Source: Saccharina japonica
Lineage: Eukaryota > Sar > Phaeophyceae > Laminariales > Laminariaceae
DNA: 64,000 bases
Reading direction: 5' to 3'
Assembly: GCA_008828725.1 (NCBI GenBank)
Contig: MEHQ01004162.1
Span: 175,813 to 239,812 of the forward strand
A model generated the notes under the pieces. That model saw nothing but the letters and a program-made list of their open reading frames with translations, ran no database searches and was not told the DNA's origin. Each line of letters starts with the position of its first letter. The stretch's first letter is position 1. Positions 44,366 through 57,339 of the stretch are shown here, in pieces. A program made the position numbers and the translations under genes.

Positions 44366-46640
44366 CGGGGGCTGATAATCTCGACTACGTCGTAGGCGAG
44401 ATTAAAATAACAATTACGGGGACGTTTAAGCTCTATCCCCGGGTTTCCGGCCTTGCTTTTCGGATATATTAAACCCGCCGCGTCCGCGAACAACGCGTGT
44501 AGTATCCGTCCTCTCCAGCACCCCAGGCAGCTCTCAGGAGCCGGTACGTGACGACTGCGAATCCCCTCAGCGTCCGTTGTGGTCTACATCAAGCCATAGA
44601 GCCATCGAATCCCGTTGCTGCAGCCCTCACAGCCCTCAAGACCGACACAAATAATCAAAGTACGGGCTGCTCGTACCGCCACCGCTTCCGTCCCACCTCC
44701 GTACAGCAGTGCGTTTAGTACAGCAGTAATGCTACAGTCGTGGTGCAGCAATAAAGTAGTAGTAACTGGATCAGCGGGATAAATAAAGTACAGTAGTATC
44801 TAAATTGTACCACGTATAATATTTCGTGTGTATATGATACAATACCATGCAGACAGCCCATAGACGCAGCAACGAGCAACACCACCGCAGTACAGCAGCA
44901 GTAGTTTGTTTTAGACAGTACAGCAGTACAGTTTGGGCCCGTCAAAACACCGTACGAGTACGAGGACCTTATTGTTACCCCTGTCTTCAACAACCTCGAG
45001 CATAGGCTATTATACCGGGTTGGGTTTAGTGTAGCGCTTGCCGCTGAGCACGGTTTCTCTATATAAGTGTCTTACCATCCCCCAACAAGTGGTAGGTGTA
45101 TGATTATATTGGATACCAGGTATGAAACCTGTTATACTGGTGGTCGTATACGAGTACTATCAGTAGTGTGCTGAACACCTTGTTTTGAGGGAAAATGGGG
45201 AATAAAACTGGCGATTACAGCATTAAACAAACGAAGCGGTCCAGGCTCTTGGGGTAGAGGATATCTCCGAAAGTACACAGCGCAAGGGGCTAAACAACAC
45301 GCGCGCAGCATAAACATACTCGGACTTCTGCACGTTGTTCTTAATAATAGGCGGTTGGTCGCGAACATGATCTCAGCCTGCCTTGTAGCGTGAAATTACG
45401 AAAGCACATCCAATATGAATGGTATGTGCTGTGCCGCATGTGCACCGACCGCGACGGGTGCCGCACACACACGTTCCCCGGGCACTACGTACGACCCCCG
45501 GCGCTGCGAGAGAGGCATTCGTCGAATACGAACGTGGCATCGCATGACGTAGGGTCGCAGGTGGTTCGATTGCCCCTGATAAAGCCGCAGCTGCATGGCT
45601 GTAGATATGGTACCTTTTCCCACAGCCAATGTCAGGGAGGTTGCCGACAAAATATTAGGCACCTGGTACGTCTTCAAAAAACGGCTTAAACGATATAAAC
45701 TGTGCACGCGCACGGTAATGTACCCAGTTAACATCCCATGAACTGATGAAGGCATTTCGCGAAAAACATTAAAAGAGTGTACGCACAAGACGGGGATTGC
45801 CAATACCCGCTGTGTGATGGGCACTTCCTCAGTTGAGAACCATCTACGACAAACACAACGATTGGCTCCCAGAGCACACCCTCTAAAGTACAGCAAGTCT
45901 TGCGCGGTCAGCTTTCTGGTGCCCGGAAGTGTCACTCCTCCGAGCTCTCTCGTGAACGAACTTGTATATATAGTTGTTGTCTCTTTGGGCAGCCGACCTT
46001 CGCAAAGCTGGGAACCGCTGCAACCAGCGGCGTCCTAGAACCGGCACACGGAATATAAACAAGTGCATAGACTACCCGCTACACTACCCCGGGGCATATT
46101 TCCCTTCCGTTGTTGACCCGCCCTCTAAACAGCCCTTAGTCCTACTTTCCTTCCTGTTATTGGAAGGCCTAATGGGCGGGTGGAAAACCCTCGCCGCATT
46201 GTGGTTTGGGTGGGCAGGGCCAGCACCCGCCTCCATCAAGGCGAACATGTCGCGGAGCATCCTCTCAACGATATCTTGGGCCCGCCATGAGCATAGACGA
46301 ATCATCTGCTTGCACATTATCTACACACAACTTGACGGCCCTTGTGCACTGTTCCGTCAAGTTCGCGAAGGCCCTCCCACGAAGTACAGATAGTGCAGCT
46401 TTGGGTGCAGCATCATCCTGACAGTCCTCACACTCCTTACTCTGCATATCGTAGGTGAAACCACCACGATACGGCCCCAAACGTTGTCCGTCGAACGCAC
46501 GCAGTCCCGCATTCGCGAGACTCGGTTCCTCTAAGCTGTGTCGCCAACAGGGGTGAAAGGGCGCCCCAGTGAACTCGGTGGTGCACTTCAATTGGATGAG
46601 AACGACTAACACGTGGCCACATGGCAACCAAGTTCTTAGT
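44366..46640. other. Sequence found only in unit 2, possible retroelement remnants
   Basis: Replaces the 8.8 kb of unit-specific DNA in unit 1 (11530-20290). The GC-rich stretch 44370-44560 with a TATATTAAACC box looks somewhat like an LTR, but I found no partner, primer-binding site or target duplication. A 179-codon minus frame at 45396-45935 is not recognisable. Confidence 0.35.
46090..46640 (-). pseudogene. Possible degraded coding fragment, function unknown
   Basis: On the minus strand an open stretch ending at 46265 (part of a 203-codon frame) has protein-like composition with paired Cys (Lys-Glu-Cys-Glu-Asp-Cys). A second frame (46084-46317) continues with a regular amphipathic-looking segment, as if a frameshift near 46290 separated them. 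Units 1 and 3 lack it. I do not recognise the family. The upstream part overlaps the shared block starting at 46640. Confidence 0.25.
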
Positions 46641-49047
46641 ATCTCCAAACACGTACACAGCCGGAAGTTGTGAGACCCGAGAACAACGGCCTGCCCAGCG
46701 CAAGTACCACGGACTATTCCATGCTGTAGGTATTGGAGCGAGTTTACTGAAGTCGCAGCTGTTAATCTTGTTGGTTGCCACCCAGTAGTGCCACCCCACC
46801 GTTTATGTGAACCATAGCCACCATTCCACGGCAATATGACCCATCCATTGTTTAGTGCCCAATGAGTCAGTGACAAACAATCTCGTGCCGTGCTCTCTTG
46901 CTACACCTTACACCTATACCGTGATACAAATGAGTCTACGCTGCACGTCTTATGCTTGGGTACCATCAATGTATAATATGCGCAGGATGTCGACCGATTA
47001 ATTGAACGAATTTGACTAGAATATAATGTAGAATATCACACAACATGCGTTAGCGATGTAGACCACCGCTAGCAACAGGGCCTACGGTATGGGCACACCT
47101 TTGTCGCCGTTAATTGAGATTGCGGTCGTTTTCACGAACGGGTGCCCGTATCGACGACGGTCGCGTGTGGAGTTTGTTGACGTTAAGGCCAGGGTATGTG
47201 TTTGCACTGGTACTATGTTCTGCCATCCGACGATGTGTATGCAGCCTGTCCATCGTGTCGAAACATAATACCTGTTACGTATGTTTTTATGTCTGTCTGT
47301 GAAAAAACTAAAAAAAAATACTTTGGATCGAACTTCGTCCTAGCATACGTATAATACGTGAATGACGGTCAACTGAATCCGGAACCAATGTGCTGAATGA
47401 ACAACAACCGCCGTAGCCCCACCTCAAATGTATGTATAATACCTAGGTTGGATCACGACCCTACGGGGACAGGTCTTCATTATTGCAGTGATGTTAAGTC
47501 ACAGACCACGTATATGTCCGAACGGGGTCGGGGCGAACCTAATGTTAATACCGCAACTTGTTCGCCGTGGAAGCAAGCTCGTAATAAAAGATATAAAAAC
47601 GACTGCATTAATAACAGGGAAAATTGGCTCAAAATGTATTTCTTGTGTGACTGATAACACCACAATTTATATTCCCTGTGAGGCCAACAACACAAGTGGT
47701 GAAGCCGTACAGCAGTGGTAACACCTAGCGTGACTATTAAGAGCAGCAACGAGCAGGAGGGTAGCAACGCATTGTTATTACTCTCTATGTTGAGTCCGGC
47801 ATCGACAATGCCAAGTGGTTGCCCATGTAGGTATGTACGTGCTCTTCAGGGCCGTAAATCGTGTGTATATTTGGAGAAGGTTTTTGCTGTGAATACTCGT
47901 AGTACATTTGCCTTATTTCACAGCACGTGTTCTACACCGCCCATATTATATGTATATACAGGGGTACAACGACTGGAATTCAGTTTTTAAAGAAAATGGC
48001 GGATCGTCGTGAATGTCACTGTAGTTGTGCCATGCAAGTAAATTAAACCGATTTCCTGGGCTGCAAGTAGATCCGGAACCCAAACCAAGCTCTGTCGTGT
48101 GCCAGTTTCGACATCCCGTCAGAGGAGCGGGAACTTACCTGTCTTCAAATATGTTGCGAGCGTACTTACCTTAACGATGACTCGTGATGGGTCCCTTACG
48201 GGCGGTAGTTATACTCCCCTAACAAACGTCATGACAAGGCTCTTACAAGCTCTTGAAACGGGTACACATGCACAACACGACGAGGATCATTGACACAGTA
48301 AACCCCGCCACCAGCATTTCATTTGTTTTTCAGCTGAAGAAACAGGCAAACAGTTACAAGTATCGTATAACACGCGAATGCACAATGGGTTTTCGTTCTA
48401 CAGCAGTAGTACCTGATAGTACTACTGTACCCGTAATGGGGTCAAATTCACAAAGTTATGCTAGTTCGATTTTTGTGGCATATGTGAAAAGTACGACAAC
48501 TATTCGCACTACTGTAAATGTACGGCCTTAGTCACATGATACCCGATACGTATACTACCAGAGCGAGTACGTGTTGTTGAGCCGCAGTTTATTCAACCGA
48601 CAGGAAGACGACCTAAATCCGACACGTCTGGCAGTTTCAACAGCCTAACACGAAGGCGCAGTAGAACAAAGAGAACAAGTGATAAACAAGACAATGACCA
48701 ACGCTCAGCGGCATAGACACCGCACAAGACACAATACCATTTGCCTCAGCGATAATTTCCGCACCCTGATCGTATTCAGCGCCTTCCCTCGGATGCCAAT
48801 AGCTTAACCCTGTTGTTAGCAATGCATATTAATACGTATGACACGCGTACTCACGAGCATCAAGGCGTTGGAAATACGGAACAGAAAATATCAAATTATA
48901 GGATCAAAGTAAGAACGTTTTCCAATATGCGCGGAGAGTTGCCCACGTGATGTAAATATATAGCCAGCGTATGTCGCCTATCTCTGCGTAGTCTTCGAAG
49001 TTTACCCGAGTCATGTGTTGCCGACACAATTAGCACAACTACTGATG

Positions 49048-49128
<81 letters not shown>

Positions 49129-49475
49129 TTATTACTATTACTACTCCTGCGGCTCTGGATTTGTCAGCGAGCGAGGCATGGTGTTATGTTCGTTTGCTGG
49201 AGTTAGTTCCTCTTCGACAAGAGGAGGAGGACGTACCCTCGCAAACGCTACACACAAAAAAAGGTTGTATGCACACGGCTGGAGAAAATCGCCTTGAAGG
49301 ACCACTGATATTCAACTGGCTTGACATGTAAACCGCGGAGTCGTCTGCTCTCAAGGGACAATGGTGCAACACAACACGTGCGCGTGGTGTTAATAGTTTG
49401 GGTTGCCAACTGCTGCACCAGGCTACCATCCATGAATTTTACTCGTACTGGTGCTGTTCTACTGTAGGCGTGGTG
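46641..49475. repeat. Intergenic repeat-unit block
   Basis: Collinear with 20290-23010. Its first 270 bases belong to the inverted homology with the gene A upstream flank. No gene is seen. Confidence 0.65.
49048..49127 (+). repeat. (CTA)26 microsatellite
   Basis: About 80 bases of uninterrupted CTA. The unit 1 counterpart (22648-22690) is a short interrupted CTG/CTA tract, so the array grew after duplication, or shrank in unit 1. Confidence 0.97.
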
Positions 49476-51845
49476 CGCTTCCTTGGACCGCCTTTTTGTA
49501 CTACTGCTGGCTTTGATGAGTACGCCCTATTGCCGAATATCTCTGTATGCTGCGTGAACACTTACCAAACGTACGGTGCAGGCACCTCTTGTCACGTTGC
49601 GGGTGTTTCCAAAATTTCGGACGGTTCGCCATTGTGGCGAATAGACCCCTTGCAATCCCTACGTAGTTACGAGTTTATATTTTATACAAAGCTTTCCAGC
49701 GCAGTGGTCATAGTAAGGGCGACGCAAGAAATCCGGGTTACCTCGACCGCAGCAGAGCATCAACACAACGCACAGCAGCAGCACCAGCAGCAGCAGCAAA
49801 ACAACAACAGCAGCAGCAGCAAAAATGACAGAAGCCACTAGACTGATGCATCTTTACCTAAAACCGAGGCGTGCGGACAAATCGTTTCGACGAAGAAGAT
49901 GGAAACTGAAATAAACAACGCCTACGTACGTACGAACTCTTGATTTATGTTTTTTCATGCTGCCGCCTGCTGATTTAATACGTACGTACAGTTAAAAGAA
50001 GTTAAAAAGGAATCGAAAATGTTTCTTGAAATTCACGGAGAAAGTAATAAAAAATAATGCGATTTAAACATTGATACAAATCTTGTTTGTGGTCTAGAAC
50101 TGATTTTTGGGACGATTTCTTATCTGAGGAGAAAACGTTTCTGTACCTCCTACATTGCTACCTTGTAATATACGTGCTACTGCTGTTTTATACGTCATTT
50201 GCATGCGCTGGCCTCAGCCAACACCAAGCGGGTTGAGGGTGGCATAAATTTATGTCGGGAGTCGAGACAAAAAGTCTGACGTCGTACGAACTGATTGGCA
50301 GCAGCGTGTTGACACTCTATAGTTCAACGACGAGAAAGCAAACTGCACCGAGTGAAACATTATTTGTTTACGAAACGTATCTGTACAACCATTTGACAGA
50401 GTAATATTGAATCAAATTGTTCAAAATACTCGCATACAAATAGTTTTTTACGCGGGGCAATCATTCGCTGTTCATACATCGCTGAGAACGAAGCGGCAGC
50501 AACGATAACAACAACAGCAAAAACGACAGAAGCAACTATTAATAGACTACTGCATCTTTACCTTAAACCGAGGAGTGCGGAGAAAGCGTCTAGACGAAGA
50601 AGGAGACAAAAGTAAACAACGTGCACGTATATACGAACTCTTGATTTGTTTTTTATCGTGCAGCCGCCTACTGGTAAAATATGTCGGTACATCAGTACCT
50701 TCTACTTTACTACGTGCTACTACTGCTGTTTTATACGTACATTATAGAATACGAACGCCACAAATAAAGGCGCTGGCTTTGGGCCCCATTTGCTATGTGG
50801 GTAACCAAAATGTACCACGGTGTGTACGAAGTATTATTTTATCATAAACTAAGAAACACGTCAGCTGTGAATTCTTTCGACACTGCTGTACGAGTAACCT
50901 ACAATAAAAGAAGAGCAACTTGTAGGCTGTAACTCGTGCCGACCATGCAGGCGTGCGGTCTCCTGATCTGTCTCCTTTGAATATGTCTCTCGACTTCTCT
51001 CCGATGTCGGAACACAGTAGTTCTTTTTTTTTCCTGGTTGAGATATAGAGCATACCACGACGAGGGCAACCTCTAGCCTGTCCAAATGGTACTCTAACTT
51101 CAAAGCCGTCGTCTGCATGCACTCGCCTTACATAACACGAAGCTGGTTGGCCGTGACCTGATTTTAGGTCGAGGGTCGAGTTCAAAGGTCTGACGTCGAC
51201 TGATTTGTAGCAGCGTGTTGATACTCTGTAGTTGAACGAGGAGAAAGCAACTTGCCCCTCGCGAAAAATTATTCGTTTTACGTATTTTGTACCATGCTGT
51301 AATACAATTTGATAAATCATGTTTCGTAGTGCTGTAAAATACACATGTTGTTGTTGTTGTTGTTGTTGTTGTTGTCTTCACATTAAACTTGTTTCAGTTG
51401 CTAATCCCTACCAGGTATAGTCCAATCTACAGTAGCAAGATCACAGCCCGCGGTCACAAAAGTGCTAGATCCATCAGAGAATCCTAAAGAACACGCACAC
51501 TTGGTAGGGAAAGGATACACAAGCCCGAAGAGGTACACCTACAATCCCTACAGCATGTTATGCGTGTCGAAAACTGAACTACACGCCCGCAATCTCCATT
51601 CGACTACAGCAGCATCATACTTGATTTAACTATATTTTTTTTCCCCGCTGTTCATAAAGCTACAGGGAAAATAAACTAAAGGCGGGAAAGCTTTGAAAGC
51701 GGAAAACTTATCTTCAAAATCACGCAAGAAACAGGACAGAAAGAACAAACCACAGCGCAAATAACCGGTGAAGATGGTACGCATGCCTTTCCACTCCAAG
51801 TACAGATCTATATATTTTTCTATAAAACCGGGTAAATCCAGTTGA
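49476..51845. other. Unit-2-specific intergenic region with an internal direct duplication
   Basis: 49476-49690 matches unit 1 (23715-23930). After that, 49780-50330 recurs at 50490-51290 with an extra segment of about 330 bases near 50785-51115. Shared words include ACGAACTCTTGATTT, AGTCTGACGTCG and GCAGCAGCGTGTTGA. No gene could be recognised. Confidence 0.6.
51346..51375 (+). repeat. (GTT)10 microsatellite
   Basis: Ten uninterrupted TGT/GTT units in non-coding DNA. Confidence 0.95.
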
Positions 51846-52226
51846 TGATGGCTTACATACAATCCGTGAACTCATTACCTCGATCCGTCTCACACAACCT
51901 TCGAACTGCGTGAGAACTAGGCGATACATCAGAACCTCTCAAGGATACAATTCTGGGTCAAACGACAAACGCTACATTTAGCTTGCCAGGATTTGAAAAG
52001 GCGACGCATCACACATGTCTACGCCAAGATACCTTCATTTTTATGCGAACTGTGTGGGTCCATGTCAGTCCGGCCTTGGAATGCGAGACCGTCAACTCCG
52101 TGGTTGTTTACGAATAAACGATGAACTAACGGCAGGTGTGACAGCTCAGTCATGCACCTTACTTTCTGTTTTCACGTCCCCTGCTGTTTTGCCCCAGGTG
52201 CTTCACCGCCACGGTATTCGGCAGGA
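51846..52226 (+). promoter_or_regulatory. Conserved 5' flank of gene B2 with a possible 3' splice site
   Basis: Collinear with the B1 flank. TGCTGTTTTGCCCCAG ends in AG at 52196-52197, 29 bases before the ATG at 52227. The leader again reads Ser-Pro-Pro-(Gln/Arg)-Tyr. The segment TTTGAAAAGGCGACGCAT near 51992 lines up with TTCGAACCTGCGACG upstream of A3. Confidence 0.5.
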
Positions 52227-53231
52227 ATGGTGCGTTGCTCAGGTAATTCCTGCGCGCGGAGCGCAAATTTCAATGTCGAAGGTAGCAAAACGGCGGCGTA
52301 TTGCAGGCAACATGCTGAGGACGGTATGGTGAACGTTAGGAGCAAGCGTTGCTCGCATGACTTATGCACTAAGCTTTCGACTTTCAACGTCGAAGGTAGT
52401 AAGACGGCCGTGTTCTGCAAACAACACGCTGGGTACGGCATGGTGTTAATTGCTGGAAGGCGTTGCTCACATGACTTCTGCACTAAACACGGCTGTTTCG
52501 GCGTGGAGGGCAGCAAGACAGCGGCGTACTGCAAAGCCCATGCGAAGGGCGGCATGGTGGACGTTAAAAACAAGCGTTGCGCGAATCCCTCCTGCACTAG
52601 AAGGCCGAATTTCAGCATTGAGGGTAGCAAGACGGCGGCTTACTGCAGGGCCCACGCCATGGCCGGCATGGTAAACGTTAATTTCAAGCGTTGCTCACAT
52701 CACTCCTGCACTACAAGGCCGAGTTTTGGTGTTGACTGTAGCAAGACGGTGGCGTACTGCAAAGCCCATGCGATGGACGGCATGGTGAACGTGAATCATA
52801 AGCGTTGCTCAAATCCCTCCTGCACTAAGAAATACATTTTTAACGTGAATGGCAGGAAGACGGCGGCGTACTGCAAGTGACATGCTGAAAAAAACATGGT
52901 ACTCTTAGCCGTCCTTAACGACTGTTGCTCCCATGACGGTTGCATTAGGTCAGCGAGTTGGGGTGTAAACCTCGATGGCGTGGCCACTGTGTGCGCCAGC
53001 CACAAGGGCGATCTAATTGGCGACCACGTGGTCTACTTCCGTGCCATATGCCGAGTGGGTTGGTGTAAGAACACCGAAAAGCGGCCCACCCACTGCCCTT
53101 ATCACGGCAGCCTCCAGGTCGGACTCGTTTGCACGGTTGGGACGGCTAGCAGCAAGGCAGACGCTCATAGCCCATCCGACGGTGCAGTGAGGAGCCCGTC
53201 ATTTTGCATTAAAACTGAGTGCGCGTTTTGA
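52227..53231 (+). pseudogene. EsV-1-7 repeat protein B2, one in-frame TGA
   Basis: Met-Val-Arg-Cys at 52227 opens eight EsV-1-7 repeats in one reading frame. The frame is broken only by TGA at 52878-52880, in the C-x2-H of repeat 6, where B1 has CAA. Repeats 1-5 keep all Cys and His. Repeat 5 has an additional Cys in place of the usual Gly. After the stop the frame continues through the VCASHK-type repeat 7 and a shortened repeat 8 that has lost 18 bases (six residues) between its second and third Cys. It then ends in the conserved tail Lys-Thr-Glu-Cys-Ala-Phe at 53231. Everything but the TGA looks like a working gene. It is either a young pseudogene, a truncated 218-residue protein, or, less likely, a read-through case. 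A3 lies convergent 4.1 kb downstream. Confidence 0.85.
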
Positions 53232-54844
53232 AACGTTTTCAAAGTCAACCGGGACATGTTTACACTCTGTTCAGCTGTCAGTAGTGGCTTTCGATTGCGA
53301 GCGCACAGCCTAACATCTTGCCACAGCTGTTGCCCATAGTGCTGGCCTCTGGGGATCAGAGTTCCCAGGCTCGCTGTTTAGAGCCTGGTGAACCCAACTC
53401 GGCGTGATAAAAACAGGACACAACTAGTCGAGTAGCCCGGGTCAGGCCTATCCATCCTGAAGAATGTATTTCGCAAGCAGGGGCGAGTGGGAGTGATTTA
53501 TGTTTGAGGAAGCATGGTATGATCGGGGATAGCACGATTTAACCCGAAATATGTTTGACGGGACAGAGCCCTTCAACTTTGGAACAATCATGGATCCTAT
53601 TTATTTGTGTTGCGTATTATATTCCGTAAGCACGTAGACCATGAATTTATCCATCGGGTTCAAGTCAATGTTATATATATATTCACGAGTCAGTTTTGGA
53701 TGGAGGTATGGGGAAATCAAAGCGGAGAGCCTCCGAAAAATATTAATGCTTCCTTGCCGTATTCTTCCTTGATCCGACCGATTCTCTGCGTACCGAACGA
53801 GGCTTTGGACTGGGTAGCCCAAGGGGGGCTCGGCGGGGTTGTTCCGACTCTGTGGCGCGGAGGTTCGCAATTAAGATGCAGGTGGAAAACAATTGTCAAC
53901 CCCGAGATAGTACGTAACGTAACCCGATCGTGTTCGTTGAATGCCGAATAAACCACCAGGCACGCCTGATATGGGTGTGGTAGTTTGCACCTTTGTCAGA
54001 AGTGTAGCTGCCGTAGACGCGTCTACGCGTACACCGTTGTTTACTGCGTACCCAGATGAATGCAGCGCCCTTCGTATACGGTGTCTCTCTGTGTGTGTTG
54101 ACCATCAGGGTACGCTATGGGCCATACCCATATCCGCTTAATCGTTTTAGAAATGCTTTACTTCTCATCTCCAAAAGGCCTTTGTTGCCCATACTGGCAG
54201 AAGCCATCAACGGCGAGGCCAAGGCTGTAGCAGTACCTACCCCGTGCATGTGGTCCTCAACACCTGCATCAAGAGATCGCCTTCACAACAGTAGTTGGGC
54301 ACTGTGTCATTGATTCCCGACTGTATCATGTAAAATGCCCGCTGTACGCTACCCCCTTTGGTAGTCCCAAGGTATCACGAAATAATGTATGTGCCGGACA
54401 AGGATGCGGATTACCGCATCGTCTGATAACGTGTGCCTGGGAGGGCACGGAGCGTGTAGAAAGCCGCCCAATAGACGTAATGCGTATTACGACATGCGCG
54501 CAGTAAGGTGACATTGGTAGTGCTGCACGTTCTTGACGAACGCCTAACAAAGCGGCCTTTATCATGTGGGTGTGTTATCTCTTACTCGGTGTTCCTGGCT
54601 AAATTGCTGCTACACGCTTATGTATCCCTGTGGTTGTCGAGGGCGGGAACAGGTTGAATCCCTACATTTCGCCGGTGAGGTAAGCAGGTAGTGTTGCCAG
54701 CAGCATTATCGACTATCTACCTCCAACTGGAAAGGCCGCGCACAAGTAGAAGCTTCACGCTTGCGTCTGTCGTGTACAAGCAGTGCCCATAGCGATAATA
54801 ACCCATTATAGAGATGATTGTCTTGTCTGCGGGTTCGGACGGAT
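53232..54844. repeat. Non-coding 3' flank of gene B2
   Basis: Collinear with 27494-29036. The plus frame at 53607-53951 and minus frame at 53601-53870 overlap and evolve without visible constraint. Confidence 0.6.
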
Positions 54845-55140
54845 GCGTTTAGGAGTATCCATTTCAAGGGATGTGTAGCCGCGCACCCATGCCTTCGTGC
54901 GGAATCAACGAAACACCGTATTTCAGTAAGGTTGTACCTGGTGTTTGTGCTGCCCTAACCGGTTATGGTGTGAGGCATCCGAGAGCGCGTCCGAGTTTAG
55001 GAGTGTTCCCTTCAAGGAATGTGTAGGCGCACGCCCATGCTTTCGTGCGGGATCAACAAAGCACCGTCTTTCAGTAAGGTTGTACCTGGTGTTTGTGCTG
55101 CACACAACGGGTTTGAGTGGGTGATCCGAGACCGCGACAA
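54845..55140. repeat. Tandem pair of roughly 157-base units (unit 2 copy)
   Basis: Orthologous to 29037-29345, with the same two-unit structure. Confidence 0.85.
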
Positions 55141-57339
55141 AAACCACGTGGAACAACCCTGCTGTGCACACCAATGGCTGGTTTGAATATGATTACAACG
55201 CGCGGTAAACGCCTGTGCGGTGTTCTCGTCCAATCATAATACTGTAGTGTCAATCGAACCAAGGACATTGTTTCCGCATTATCGTTCCCTCTTTATAGCT
55301 GTACCACATATCAAACCATGAACTGCCACTCAGAATGATACTGTCATCTGCCGTTACCATTCAACCTCCTACTTCACCGCGAAGCTCCTACATTTATAAC
55401 CGCTTCTTTTGAAGAAGCAGCGGAAACCAATCCGTCCATAAAATGTTGCTGGTCCAGTCTCTGCGACTGTGTACGTACTACGGTATCAGGTATTGCTTAG
55501 AAGACTTACGGCGTTCCTGTCCAATGATGCTATCGTTTGTATATCCCAGAGCCTTCTCGAACCCCCTCCCGATACCCGCTCCCGCGGTGGCTGTACCGTT
55601 TATACACCCTTGCCCCCAACAGACTGCTATCCTACTCTTTTTACTCTCTAATATTGTAGTTGTTCCTAGGCTAGATTTCGTACACTATACTTTTTGACGA
55701 GGGAGCCGATGTTTTACTCCCAGTAAAGGTCGGGCCGAAACCGCCACAAACGGCCTATACTGTGCTGGCATACATGAAAGAGAAATCGCGCATCAGCAAA
55801 AACACGACGGACAGCACAATACGCCTGAAATCTCATTGGTCTGTTTTCATCCGTGATGTTCGATGCGCACGACATGAGAGCAGCCACTTTCCTTTCATTA
55901 GTTTTGCATATCTTGATGTTGCTGCGGCGTGGGGTAAGCTTGGTACTGATGGACGCTTGCCTCGCTGTTGAGCCTGTATGTGCTGCTACGACAGTAGGAC
56001 CCAAAACTCGTCAATGCGTCCGGACAAGCCAACAGGTTCAACTGTCTCGATATACATGCAGAAGCAATCGCACGGCTGGAATCACAGAACACAAACATAA
56101 TGTTCACAGCCGGGAGTGCAGTGAACGGTCCCAACCCGAGTCGATGGATGCGCACATCATGAGCGGCGGCTGTCCTTCGATACAAGCGAACCCGTACTAC
56201 TGTAGTTTGACTCGGTCAACATAAGGAAAACGCTCCCTACTAGTTTGGCGCCGTCATAAATAGAAAACCGCATGCGTTCGCAAGAAATCATATCCCAGGT
56301 CACCCACGAAGCTCACGCCAAAGTCCAGCGGAGGCCGCGCCGCTGATGTTTATCAGCTACCAGGTTCCGCTGTGGTATGGCGTCAATGTTTGGGGGTTGT
56401 TCAATGGGAAATATGCCAAGGTCATCCATGATATATGATTTCATGGGACATACAGACAGACGGACGGATGTACGAACATATAGACTAAGGATTCTCCACG
56501 ATGAGAGGCGAAGATGTAAACCAGGTGTATAGTATGCAGTGCGAGAAGAAGTACCAGAGTGTGGCATATCCATCCGCGAAGTTCTGGGACTCCATTAAAA
56601 GGCTTTCCCAAATACTTATTGTTGTGTGCCTTTCGAGGTAGCAACAAATCCGCCTTGGCCTCCGTAGGTCGACGGACGTCGCAGGAACTACGGTGCGAGT
56701 AAATGCAACACGCATCTGCTTAATGACCGTCGTTGCAGCCGACCTGTCGAGCACCACGCTCGCTACACGAGTATGAAACACGCATGCTACGGCGGTAGAG
56801 TTTTGCATCTGTTCTCGTTCGCAGGCTCCTTGCCTGACCAAATATATACTTCATTAAACACACTGGTTTTGAGAAACACAACACGCCGCCAATCCGACGA
56901 ACAGCCACTGGTCTGCTGATACACGACGAACTCATTGAAAACACAAGATGATGCTGGGTATACCTTAAACTGAGGATCCCCGTCAACACAACCTATTTTG
57001 GCCAAACCGTGTTATCCCTGTCGTGCCACGCGTTCAGTCATCTCTTACGGAACGTTAAGTGCAACCATCTACTACTTTTTTCAGCACATCATTCACGAAG
57101 GTGACGCCCAATCATATGTTCGTGATGCTCCAAACATTGAGGTAACGAGCTGCCCCCCACAACGACAAGCATTCTTGGGGCAAACGTCAAGGCCGGCCTC
57201 AATAATATGATTCGTTTGTTGCCGATTACTACGGTATGCTACTGTGGAGTGACTGTTGAGTTGGGGACTCGCCATCGCGAGCCACCAACAGAGATACCTG
57301 GACCGCCCCTGATACTGTTCCAGTTCGCTATCGTACGCT
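55141..57339. other. Intergenic, between convergent genes B2 and A3
   Basis: No gene could be supported. It matches 29346-30246 and then 1-1189. From 56056 to about 57050 it is nearly identical to unit 1. Confidence 0.6.

Larger units (their letters stand above)
30247..56055. repeat. Segmental tandem repeat, unit 2
   Basis: This is the second complete copy of the array and carries genes A2 and B2. Compared with the other units it has extra DNA at 30790-31105, 33945-34270 (a minus-strand SINE), 34831-36505, 39245-42705 and 44366-46640. It lacks the hAT-like and GGTACC-type elements of unit 1, so it supplies empty sites for them. By eye, divergence from unit 1 is roughly one base in ten over most aligned blocks, with small indels. 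Confidence 0.9.

Noticed and set aside
44370-44560. LTR-like GC-rich segment with TATATTAAACC
   Set aside because: No partner LTR, primer-binding site or flanking duplication.
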